Shown piece after piece: positions 7,522-13,803 of a stretch of DNA of 13,803 nt (position 1 is its first letter; each line of letters starts with the position of its first letter). The DNA comes from Candidatus Colimorpha onthohippi. GTDB lineage: Bacteria > Bacteroidota > Bacteroidia > Bacteroidales > P3. Made by a program: the position numbers and the translations under genes. The notes beneath the pieces were generated by a model. That model was not told the origin of the DNA, did not search any database, and was given only the letters and a program-made list of their open reading frames with translations. The stretch covers positions 1 through 13,803 of the forward strand of contig JAGHVA010000067.1 in the NCBI GenBank assembly GCA_018064565.1, given 5' to 3'.

Positions 7522-7560
7522 CAAACGAGCGCTCAAGACAACATCTTGAGCGCTCGTTTG
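7522..7560 (+). terminator. Perfect 17-bp hairpin, probable terminator of the tRNA and of the convergent operon
   Basis: Positions 7522-7538 pair perfectly with 7544-7560 around the 5-base loop CAACA. The hairpin begins at the very next base after the tRNA discriminator. The plus-strand tail (GTTTGATTAT) is a weak U-tract. The minus-strand ldcA-like gene ends at 7601, so the hairpin sits between two convergent units and may serve both. It may also be a processing signal for the tRNA 3' end. Confidence 0.7.
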
Positions 7561-7600
7561 ATTATCATACCTCCCTACCCAACAGCCAGCCACAACCACG

Positions 7601-8635
7601 CTATCTGAACGACAGCGTAGCCTCTGACGAGCCGACATCTAAATGAGCCATCCCACCCAATACCAACGCATAGTTTTGCGTGTCGTGCCCCGACGGAACA
7701 CCATACATGATAGGAACACCCAACGGACCAAAGTATTTTTGAATGATAGCGTCTAAACTGATATCTCGATACTGATTGCAATTGAAAAACTCACCTACTA
7801 CCACACCTTTTATCTGTGCCAGTTTGCCACTCAGCTGTAAAGCCAGTAGCATCCTATCAATAGCATAGTTTGACTCCCCTGTATCTTCAAAAAACAATAT
7901 TGCATCAGTTGTATTCAAATCAAACGGAGTGCCACACTCTGAGTAGATTAGCGAGAGATTGCCCCCTACCAATCGCCCTTCTGCCACACCTTGTTTGCAA
8001 TTGGAATCCGTAGCGATTGTTATACTCATATCGCCCACACCAAACAACACATCATGCAACAACTGCCGTGACGCAGAATCTTTGATAATATCATGCATCA
8101 ACGGACCATGGACAGATGCTACCCCAAGATTATTGACCGCTATATGCATTGCTGTGAGGTCACTATAACCTATCAACCATTTCGGGCTACTCACCAGCCT
8201 TGAGAGATCCACCCGACCCAGCATCTGAGAAGCGCCATATCCCCCTCTCGCAAAAAAGATGGCGCGAACAGAATTGTCGTCTATCATACTCTGCAACGAG
8301 AGCACCCTCTCCTCGATTGTACCAGAATAGCGACCATCATATGGTTCGGCATATAAGTTGTCGGCTTCAAGCACTATTAGACCCCACGACCGCAGATAGC
8401 CAATTCCCTGCTCAAGGTCGCTACGCGTAACCGCATTAGAGATGCTACATACAGCAACGGTATCGCCAGCTTTGAGATAAGGAGGACGCACCAGATGACT
8501 TATTACCGCCGACGGCGTGGTACTCACCTCGTTATTTTGATTGGCAATTACTGATTCGGTATCATCCTCTTTATTGCATGAAGAGAAACAAACCAAAACC
8601 GACCACAAGACAACAACTACTAAACTACGTTTCAT
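7601..8635 (-). CDS. LD-carboxypeptidase, S66 family, lipoprotein
   Basis: Serine peptidase of the LdcA/MccF family; LdcA removes the terminal D-Ala from tetrapeptide muropeptides during peptidoglycan recycling. The S66 triad can be placed: Ser158 in L-I-G-Y-S-D-L-T, Glu250 in F-F-E-D-T-G-E, His317 in P-S-G-H-D. G-G-Y-G-A (131-135) and V-H-G-P (175-178) are further family motifs. The first 20 residues are a lipoprotein signal with Cys20 in F-S-S-C, followed by an acidic, polar linker to about 50. So this protein should be membrane-anchored outside the cytoplasm, unlike the cytoplasmic E. coli enzyme. The ATG at 8635 starts the signal directly; a TTG 12 codons upstream is unlikely. Length 344 aa. 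It is the last gene of its run, 59 bp after the HD-domain gene. Confidence 0.9.
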   Translation of the reverse strand: MKRSLVVVVLWSVLVCFSSCNKEDDTESVIANQNNEVSTTPSAVISHLVRPPYLKAGDTVAVCSISNAVTRSDLEQGIGYLRSWGLIVLEADNLYAEPYDGRYSGTIEERVLSLQSMIDDNSVRAIFFARGGYGASQMLGRVDLSRLVSSPKWLIGYSDLTAMHIAVNNLGVASVHGPLMHDIIKDSASRQLLHDVLFGVGDMSITIATDSNCKQGVAEGRLVGGNLSLIYSECGTPFDLNTTDAILFFEDTGESNYAIDRMLLALQLSGKLAQIKGVVVGEFFNCNQYRDISLDAIIQKYFGPLGVPIMYGVPSGHDTQNYALVLGGMAHLDVGSSEATLSFR

Positions 8636-8694
8636 TTTTAAGTTCTTTTGCCTATTGAAATTCTTTTGCAAATCAAAAAAAACACAATCCCCAG

Positions 8695-9330
8695 CTACTG
8701 TAACGCATCATACACTTGTCCAATATAGCGTCGTATAGCATCCCTATCTTTGATTAACTGTTGAAACTGGCGTAGCCGTTCTGCATTAGCCGACTGCGGC
8801 AACCAAAACCTTAAATAGCCGCCCTCGGCATACTTCTCATCCAGATGACGCAAAGCCAACTCCTGAATCCGCAATTTGTCCGCCTCTGGATGATGCTGCA
8901 TGGCATACTGCACCGTACGACACACTATAGTGTAACCGTCTATCTGACGGTCGGCATCTGCCACTATCTTGCCATAAATCGACCGAGGCTCGTCGCTATT
9001 CGATGCACGATGATCTTCTACTGCCTGAGCCATAACCTCTATCTGCTCCTCCGAAAACCATTGCCGCAAACAATTGTCGCATCTGACTATGCGACCCGAA
9101 TGCAAATGGTGCGTCTCGCGGTCAACAGCAATACCCGTGTCATGATAGGCAGCAATAGCATATACCATATTGCAATCTACCTCGTAATAATCAGCCATCT
9201 CCATGCTTTGCTCAATCACAGCATCTACATGTTCGCGCTGGTGAGCCGCATCAAACAAATCGTATCGAGGCAGGATCTCCTGCTCCACATACTGTTGCAA
9301 ACTTAACCGAATAGTCCTATTTTTCGTCAT
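8695..9330 (-). CDS. HD-domain phosphohydrolase
   Basis: Cytoplasmic HD-superfamily protein of 211 aa, predicted to be a metal-dependent phosphohydrolase; the substrate is not known. The metal-binding set is visible: His34 (R-E-H-V), His63-Asp64 (A-Y-H-D-T-G), His77 (H-H-L-H-S-G), His107 (E-D-H-R) and Asp125/127 (V-A-D-A-D-R). No other catalytic or sensor domain is present. The C-terminal part (about 160-211) is helical with L-R-F-W-L-P. Its ATG follows directly after the TAA of the upstream DUF4369 lipoprotein gene (no spacing), so the two are likely cotranslated. Single-domain HD proteins of this size are often annotated only as HD family; a nucleotide substrate is plausible but not shown. 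Confidence 0.85.
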   Translation of the reverse strand: MTKNRTIRLSLQQYVEQEILPRYDLFDAAHQREHVDAVIEQSMEMADYYEVDCNMVYAIAAYHDTGIAVDRETHHLHSGRIVRCDNCLRQWFSEEQIEVMAQAVEDHRASNSDEPRSIYGKIVADADRQIDGYTIVCRTVQYAMQHHPEADKLRIQELALRHLDEKYAEGGYLRFWLPQSANAERLRQFQQLIKDRDAIRRYIGQVYDALQ

Positions 9331-10131
9331 TTAGTTGCCTACTGATACTGTTAATTGCTGTTGTTGCGCAGCCTGACGCTGCATATACTGATCATACTGA
9401 CGCTGTAGATGCTCTACCGAAAGTTGAAAATGAGCCGTGTGAGGATTGTCTGGAAATCGCTGCCTCAATCCTTCAAGCACCATATCAAAATAGCTTAAAA
9501 GAGATGGATCGCGTTGTATATCAATCAATGGATGATTGGGGCCAAACGGTTTATATAATGCGATAAGCGTAGCAAGCGACCCTTGATTTTCCTCTATAAA
9601 GTGCTTAATATAATCGGACTGTTCCCAATAAGCATCCCAATACATCGAATCTGTTACCTGCTTCGCTTTTTTATATGCTTTTTCATCGTTGGCAAACTGT
9701 TCTTTGTTCTGCTTATCTAACGCCACAATCTCACGCAAACGAACGTTGCCTTCGTTGGTATAGTTTTGTAACTGCCACAGCAACATCGACCCCTGCGAGC
9801 CCCTAACCTCATAAGTCGTTTCCAAACTCTCAATATTGGCTTGCAGCTCTATATCTTCACCTCTTTCGGGAAGAAGCATAATATAATCGGACTCCGAAGC
9901 ATGCAGTTCAAAGAAACTCTCATATTTAGGGCTATATTGAAACTGAAAAGAACCCTTATCGTCCAGCCTCACAGAGTCGATAAAAACTTGCTCCCTTGGA
10001 GCCAATTCTGTAACGTACAGCATCTTACCTGCACCACCATTGATAGTACCCTTAACTACAAAACTATCATCATGACCGCAAGCGACAAATAGTGCCGCTG
10101 CTACAAAAATACTTGTAATATTAAGTTTCAT
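9331..10131 (-). CDS. DUF4369-type lipoprotein without thioredoxin domain
   Basis: Envelope lipoprotein of 266 aa. Signal peptide with lipobox L-F-V-A-C, lipidated Cys18. Residues about 23-120 form a beta-rich DUF4369-like domain (F-V-V-K-G-T-I-N-G-G, L-Y-V-T-E-L, I-D-S-V-R-L-D-D-K-G-S-F-Q-F). A helical region follows (125-245) with Q-G-S-L-A-T-L-I-A-L-Y. In many Bacteroidetes proteins this layout continues into an AhpC/TSA-type thioredoxin domain with a CxxC motif. Here the protein ends after a Q-rich stretch and V-S-V-G-N, about where that domain would begin, and no CxxC is present. The next gene starts immediately after the stop. It lies 13 bp after aroC. Role unknown; it may be a stand-alone binding part of a thiol-redox system. 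Confidence 0.82.
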   Translation of the reverse strand: MKLNITSIFVAAALFVACGHDDSFVVKGTINGGAGKMLYVTELAPREQVFIDSVRLDDKGSFQFQYSPKYESFFELHASESDYIMLLPERGEDIELQANIESLETTYEVRGSQGSMLLWQLQNYTNEGNVRLREIVALDKQNKEQFANDEKAYKKAKQVTDSMYWDAYWEQSDYIKHFIEENQGSLATLIALYKPFGPNHPLIDIQRDPSLLSYFDMVLEGLRQRFPDNPHTAHFQLSVEHLQRQYDQYMQRQAAQQQQLTVSVGN

Positions 10132-10144
10132 CTGATATACTTGA

Positions 10145-11086
10145 TTACAACAAACAATCCATCAAAACCATTGCAGCCATAGCCTCCACGATTACACAAG
10201 CCCTGGGTACCTGACACAAATCATGTCGTCCTCCAGATACCACCCGCTGTATCTCACCCTTATCGGTCAAGCAGTCCATCCCATCGGGCTGCGTTGTTAC
10301 AGGGTGGAAAGCCACCCTAAACTCGATAGGCATGCCATTGGATATACCGCCTTGAATACCTCCACAATGGTTGGTAACGGTACCTACAGTGGCAACGTCT
10401 GACCGTTGCTCCCAAGCATCGGCAAATTGCTTGCCACTCATGTGTATCGATTCAAAACCTGCGCCCATCTCAAACCCAATCGCTGATGGGATAGTCATCT
10501 CTGCCGCCGATAGCAATGCGTTAAGTTTGCCAAACACGGGGCTGCCCACACCAGCACGGACACCTTGGATAGTACAACTTACCACACCGCCCACATTGCC
10601 AGTCTGGCTGCCACCCAGACGATACGACGACACGACCGATATGCCTCGTTGCTCCATGAGCCACTGTTTTGACAAGGCTCCAGCCACTACTCGCGCAGCC
10701 GTCTCTCGCGCCGAGGCACGTCCACCACCACGAAAATCCCTTACGCCATAACGAGCCTGATAGGTATAATCAGCATGACCAGGTCGATAGCACGACCGCA
10801 ACATGTCATAATCAACACTGCGGCAGTCAATGTTGTGTAAAGCAAATGCAATTGGCGTGCCTAATGTAACCCCATCAAGCAGTCCAGATAGCCACTCCAC
10901 CTCATCCGTTTCCTGACGTGTGGTAGAACCTTTCTCCGCCGCTCCCCGGCGACGTCCCAACTCCGACTTGACAAAGTCGAAATTGATACTAACACCCGAC
11001 GGAAAGCCATCCAGCACACCTCCTACAGCCACCCCATGCGACTCACCAAACGAGGTAAATCTTAGCCTATTGCCTATGGTATTGAT
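10145..11086 (-). CDS. aroC: Chorismate synthase, unusual N-terminus and internal shortening
   Basis: Converts EPSP to chorismate, the last step of the shikimate pathway, using reduced FMN. Family motifs: F-G-E-S-H-G (codons 11050-11033), G-F-P-S-G, R-P-G-H-A-D-Y-T-Y, R-G-G-G-R-A-S-A-R-E-T-A, G-I-Q-G-G-I-S-N-G and a C-terminal G-R-H-D-L-C. The frame is open from 11098 (after an in-frame TAA at 11101-11099) but has no ATG, GTG or TTG before the motif F-G-E-S-H-G; the first is GTG at 11032, too late to keep it. I set the start at ATC 11086, where homologues have the Met of M-N-T-x-G. An ATG at 11099 is one base out of frame. From ATC the protein is 313 aa versus about 350-360 usual; the segment between S-Y-R-L-G-G-S-Q-T-G-N and V-G-G-V-V-S-C is about 35-40 residues short. 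GRHDPC has become GRHDLC. It could be functional and divergent, or damaged. Confidence 0.85.
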   Translation of the reverse strand: MNTIGNRLRFTSFGESHGVAVGGVLDGFPSGVSINFDFVKSELGRRRGAAEKGSTTRQETDEVEWLSGLLDGVTLGTPIAFALHNIDCRSVDYDMLRSCYRPGHADYTYQARYGVRDFRGGGRASARETAARVVAGALSKQWLMEQRGISVVSSYRLGGSQTGNVGGVVSCTIQGVRAGVGSPVFGKLNALLSAAEMTIPSAIGFEMGAGFESIHMSGKQFADAWEQRSDVATVGTVTNHCGGIQGGISNGMPIEFRVAFHPVTTQPDGMDCLTDKGEIQRVVSGGRHDLCQVPRACVIVEAMAAMVLMDCLL

Positions 11087-11100
11087 ACGACTCTTACATT

Positions 11101-11148
11101 AAAAAGCACCACACGCTGTAAAATGCAGGCTACAACGGGCAGTGCTTT
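11101..11148 (-). terminator. Possible terminator or attenuator between fkbp and aroC
   Basis: On the minus strand AAAGCAC (11148-11142) pairs with GTGCTTT (11109-11103), followed by T up to 11101. The stem is 7 bp and the loop is long (32 bases, with some internal pairing). It lies 24 bases after the FKBP stop and just before the aroC coding region, so it may lower read-through into aroC. Confidence 0.5.
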
Positions 11149-11172
11149 GTGTGAATATGCTACAAACAGATA

Positions 11173-11871
11173 TTACTGAGCTGACTTCTCCTGCTCTTTG
11201 ACAATCTCAAGCAGCTCAACTTCAAAAATTAGCGTGCTACCGCCAGGAATCACGTGAACCTGCTGCTCGCCATACCCCAGATGATACGGGATATACAATT
11301 TGTACACCGACCCTACATCCATCAGTTGCACACCCTCGCTCCAGCCAGGAATAACCTGAGTCAGCGGGAATTGGATAGGTTCGCCACGCTCTACACTGCT
11401 GTCAAATACGGTACCGTCTATGAGTTTGCCTGTATAATGAACCTTGACCATATCCGAGGCACTCGGGCGGATGCCATTGCCCGACTTCACCACCTCATAC
11501 TGGATGCCGCTTTCGGTACTTTTGACACCAGTACGCTTGCCATTCTCTTCAATAAAAGCCTTGCCCTTGTCGATATTCTCCTGAATCTTAGCTTGACGGC
11601 GATTGGCCATCTCTTGTTCCAGACGCATCAACAACGACTGCTTCTGCTCGTCACTCATCTTGTAACCCTTGGCACTCTCCAACAAGCCTGCCGCCACCGC
11701 CTCGATTGTAAAATCCAATCCTTGCGAGCTCCACGCCCCATACATATCACATCCTATCGCAAATGATGCTGAATCCATAAAGGTCTTGGGCTCATAACCC
11801 GACTTTGGAGGAGCTGCCATTACAACCATACCAGCAGCCAGAGCACAAAGTACTAAAAATAACTTTTTCAT
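11173..11871 (-). CDS. FKBP-type peptidyl-prolyl cis-trans isomerase, exported (Mip/FkpA type)
   Basis: Periplasmic folding factor that isomerises proline peptide bonds; 232 aa. Residues 1-20 are a signal peptide (M-K-K-L-F, hydrophobic core, V-M-A-A). Residues about 30-118 form the helical FKBP_N dimerisation domain (S-F-A-I-G, then long charged helices with M-S-D-E-Q-K). Residues about 121-225 are the FKBP domain: V-H-Y-T-G (Tyr146), G-T-V-F-D-S-S (Asp157), V-I-P-G-W (Trp177), I-P-Y-H-L-G-Y-G and V-I-P-G-G-S-T-L-I-F-E-V-E-L-L. The aromatic and Asp residues that line the active pocket are kept. The ATG at 11871 begins the signal; a TTG six codons upstream is in frame but less likely. It starts 24 bp after butyrate kinase ends, so probably the same transcript. 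Confidence 0.93.
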   Translation of the reverse strand: MKKLFLVLCALAAGMVVMAAPPKSGYEPKTFMDSASFAIGCDMYGAWSSQGLDFTIEAVAAGLLESAKGYKMSDEQKQSLLMRLEQEMANRRQAKIQENIDKGKAFIEENGKRTGVKSTESGIQYEVVKSGNGIRPSASDMVKVHYTGKLIDGTVFDSSVERGEPIQFPLTQVIPGWSEGVQLMDVGSVYKLYIPYHLGYGEQQVHVIPGGSTLIFEVELLEIVKEQEKSAQ

Positions 11872-11895
11872 TGTTTTTGTATTTAACAAATATGA

Positions 11896-12984
11896 CTACT
11901 TAAATTCTTTGATTTCAGCCTTACCTTCAAGAATCTCGTTACCACAAATAGCCAACGCCAACATCTCGTTCTCACCTTTATAGACCTTGACAGGCGCAAT
12001 CCACTCGACTTGTTCTGTAATCTGAGCCATCCATGGTTTGCTGTAAGCTATGCCACCCGTAAGGATAATACCATCCACCTTGCCTTTTACTGCTGCAGCA
12101 CACTTGCAAATCTCTTGCGACACCTGATAGCAAAACGCATCCACCAATAGTTTGCATTTCTCATCGCCTGCAATGGCGTCAAGCTCCACCTTATAAGCAT
12201 CGTTGGTTCCCAAATAAGCCACAAAACCACCTTCGGCTGTAATCATGGTTAAAATGTCTTGCTTGCTGTACTTACCGCTAAAACAAGCATCAATCAACTT
12301 ATTGGTACTAATATAGCCCGTTCGAGTAGGTGAGAATGGACCAAAACCGCAAAGTGCACGGTTCACCTCGACCGTCTTGCCATGGGCATGACACCCCACG
12401 CTGACACCACCACCCATGTGAGCAATAATCAAATTCACGTCCTCGTAACGCTTGCCCTGCTCACGAGCATAGAGTTTGGCGCACATCTTCTGATTTAGAC
12501 AATGCCAAGTATTGCCCTCATAGGTAGGATCTAAGTCGAATACTGGATGACCCGACAACTTCGCATAGGCTGGACGCTCGTCAACGACCACTGGATCCGC
12601 AATATAAGCACATTCCAAACCCAACTCCATAGCGATAGAATCAGCTATCAGCGAGCCCAAATTGCAAGCATGCTTGCCTTGAATACCCTCTGCACACTCT
12701 TTTTTCATCAAGTCGTTAACACGGTAGATACCACTCTCACAAGGATGCGTCAAACCGCCACGACCCATCACTACGGCTATGTCACTCAACTCAACGTTAT
12801 GATTTTTGACCATAGCCAAGATGGTGTCTTTACGATAACCAAACTGATCCGCAACCTCCTTAAATTTCTTTATTTCATCTATCGGATGAGAGATATTCTC
12901 GGTAAACACCTCCGTCTCGCCTTCAAAGATAGAAGCTTTCGTAGAGGTTGCGCCTGGATTGATAACTAACGTGTATTTTTTCAT
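11896..12984 (-). CDS. buk: Butyrate kinase
   Basis: Acetokinase-family (ASKHA fold) enzyme that interconverts butyryl-phosphate plus ADP and butyrate plus ATP; some members prefer branched-chain acids such as isobutyrate. At 362 aa it is the usual length. Motifs: N-terminal phosphate loop I-N-P-G-A-T-S-T-K (8-16), V-M-G-R-G-G, I-A-H-M-G-G-G-V-S-V-G, G-F-G-P-F-S-P-T-R-T-G, and the adenosine-binding I-I-L-T-G-G-I-A-Y-S. It is related to acetate kinase, but the motifs and length fit butyrate kinase better. The usual partner, phosphate butyryltransferase (ptb), is not next to it here: upstream is a DUF58 protein, downstream an FKBP isomerase. A TATCTTTG promoter lies about 40 bases before the ATG. 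Confidence 0.93.
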   Translation of the reverse strand: MKKYTLVINPGATSTKASIFEGETEVFTENISHPIDEIKKFKEVADQFGYRKDTILAMVKNHNVELSDIAVVMGRGGLTHPCESGIYRVNDLMKKECAEGIQGKHACNLGSLIADSIAMELGLECAYIADPVVVDERPAYAKLSGHPVFDLDPTYEGNTWHCLNQKMCAKLYAREQGKRYEDVNLIIAHMGGGVSVGCHAHGKTVEVNRALCGFGPFSPTRTGYISTNKLIDACFSGKYSKQDILTMITAEGGFVAYLGTNDAYKVELDAIAGDEKCKLLVDAFCYQVSQEICKCAAAVKGKVDGIILTGGIAYSKPWMAQITEQVEWIAPVKVYKGENEMLALAICGNEILEGKAEIKEFK

Positions 12985-13024
12985 GATATAAATAGATTTG
13001 TATTAGTAAACATAAAAGAAAATG

Positions 13025-13032
13025 CAAAGATA
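13025..13032 (-). promoter_or_regulatory. Bacteroidetes -7 promoter element of buk (TATCTTTG)
   Basis: On the minus strand a full match to TAnnTTTG, followed by CAT, 40 bases before the buk start. A TTTA at 13057-13054, 21 bases upstream, could stand in for the -33 TTTG. It probably drives buk and fkbp and perhaps the genes beyond. Confidence 0.6.
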
Positions 13033-13058
13033 TGCTTTTTTTTTGAAATATCCTAAAC

Positions 13059-13803
13059 TCAATTGCACCTGGCGCGCTTTATTAAAAACGGGAGCATCAC
13101 AGGCTCGAACCCAAGCGATACATCCACTGGCTGATAATCAACTCGGTATTGGATAGCCCGCTGTTTGATATACGATGTCCGCCGCTCCATCTCCTTTTGG
13201 TAACTCTGCGCCAACTGATCTGGTTGCAACCGCAATCGGATACCTGTCTCCAGATCTATAAACTCCGTAGGCTGATTGCCATAGTCCAACGCCAACTCTT
13301 TCGCTGCATCATAGGTATGAAACAGCAACACTTCGTGACGGTTGTGTCGCAGATGACGCAAAGCGTCTATCAGTTGTGCAGTCTGCTGCTCATCGACAAA
13401 AGCGTCTGTAAATATCACAATCAGCGACCTTCGGTGCATCTGCTCCGCAATCTGATGCAGACTCTCTGCTATATTTGTCGTACCACGATGTTGACCTGGT
13501 TTGACGGTGGCTGCCGCATCAAGTGCCGCTTGCAATTTCTGCAAGACATAATGTTTGTGCGTGCCACTGCTGCGCACCTGACTACTGAAATCAACGCCAT
13601 CGCTCAACAACGTCAGTCCAAACGCATCTCGCCCTTTTGAGAGCAACTCCACCAGCAACGCTGAGGCGTAAACCGCAAACGTGAGTTTGTTAGGATGTCG
13701 CAAATTGCCAGTACCCTCTATAGGAAACAGCATCGAACCGCTTTGGTCAATGACCAACTGGCACCTGAGGTTTGTCTCCTCCTCATACTGCTTCACAAAG
13801 AGC
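13059..13803 (-). CDS. DUF58 / von Willebrand A-like protein, C-terminal part
   Basis: About 247 residues are visible; the frame stays open to the window edge (L-F-V-K-Q-Y-E-E-E-T-N-L-R), so the N-terminus is missing. This beginning is the conserved interior of DUF58 proteins, and about 40-50 residues are probably outside. A vWA-type metal site is visible: D-Q-S-G-S (DxSxS) near the start, R-G-T-T-N further on, and I-F-T-D-A-F. DUF58 proteins usually work with a MoxR-type AAA+ ATPase and Bat-type vWA membrane proteins; in this window only the downstream side is visible (buk), so that partner, if present, must lie beyond 13803. Its TGA stop is at 13061-13059 and the buk promoter follows directly. 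Confidence 0.88.
   Translation of the reverse strand, partial: LFVKQYEEETNLRCQLVIDQSGSMLFPIEGTGNLRHPNKLTFAVYASALLVELLSKGRDAFGLTLLSDGVDFSSQVRSSGTHKHYVLQKLQAALDAAATVKPGQHRGTTNIAESLHQIAEQMHRRSLIVIFTDAFVDEQQTAQLIDALRHLRHNRHEVLLFHTYDAAKELALDYGNQPTEFIDLETGIRLRLQPDQLAQSYQKEMERRTSYIKQRAIQYRVDYQPVDVSLGFEPVMLPFLIKRARCN

Noticed and set aside
7447..7560. tRNA 3' end as an integration (att) site
   Set aside because: No integrase gene and no second copy of the tRNA end in the window; the inverted repeat is a hairpin, not a direct repeat.
8845..9306. Open frame of 153 codons on the plus strand
   Set aside because: Antisense to the HD-domain gene, which has all metal-binding residues.
11254..11766. Open frame of 170 codons on the plus strand
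   Set aside because: Antisense to the FKBP isomerase gene; no motif of its own.
13149..13640. Open frame of 163 codons on the plus strand
   Set aside because: Antisense to the DUF58 gene, which carries the vWA metal-site motifs.

Overview
The window looks like chromosomal DNA of a Bacteroidetes bacterium, most likely order Bacteroidales. Several intergenic regions carry the Bacteroidetes -7 promoter motif TAnnTTTG. The best one, in front of a tRNA gene, also has a TTTG -33 element 19 bases upstream. Strong Shine-Dalgarno sequences are scarce, and the protein content (DUF4369 lipoprotein, LPP20-like secreted proteins, S41 protease with a long C-terminal tail, butyrate kinase) fits that group. 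I cannot name a genus. Most of the window is housekeeping and cell-envelope genes; I see no phage, transposon, CRISPR array or defence locus.

Layout. (1) Positions 1-2166, minus strand: an operon of at least three exported proteins. Two have LPP20-like features; the third is only a signal peptide cut by the window edge. The operon seems to start from a TACCTTTG promoter about 300 bases upstream of the first gene, giving a long leader with several inverted repeats. (2) Positions 2301-5921: an S41 C-terminal processing protease (minus) and an SppA signal peptide peptidase (plus), transcribed divergently from a 131-bp region. (3) Positions 6024-7255: an exported alpha/beta-hydrolase (esterase type) with a C-terminal LysM domain, followed by a strong intrinsic terminator. 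(4) Positions 7393-7560: a tRNA-Glu(CUC) gene with a textbook Bacteroidetes promoter and a perfect 17-bp hairpin directly at its 3' end. (5) Positions 7601-13058, minus strand: a long same-strand run, in transcription order butyrate kinase, FKBP-type prolyl isomerase, chorismate synthase, DUF4369 lipoprotein, HD-domain phosphohydrolase and a lipoprotein LD-carboxypeptidase. (6) Positions 13059-13803: the C-terminal part of a DUF58/von Willebrand A-like protein, cut by the window edge.

The common theme is the cell envelope: protein quality control in membrane and periplasm (S41 protease, SppA, FKBP) and peptidoglycan turnover or binding (LD-carboxypeptidase, LysM hydrolase). Metabolism is represented by butyrate kinase and chorismate synthase. 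The most unusual item is chorismate synthase. Its reading frame holds the conserved N-terminal FGESHG motif but has no ATG, GTG or TTG in front of it. It also lacks roughly 35-40 residues in the middle and has L in place of P in the usual GRHDPC motif. Other points of interest are the long structured leader of the secreted-protein operon, the hydrolase-LysM fusion, and the DUF4369 protein that stops where a thioredoxin domain often begins.
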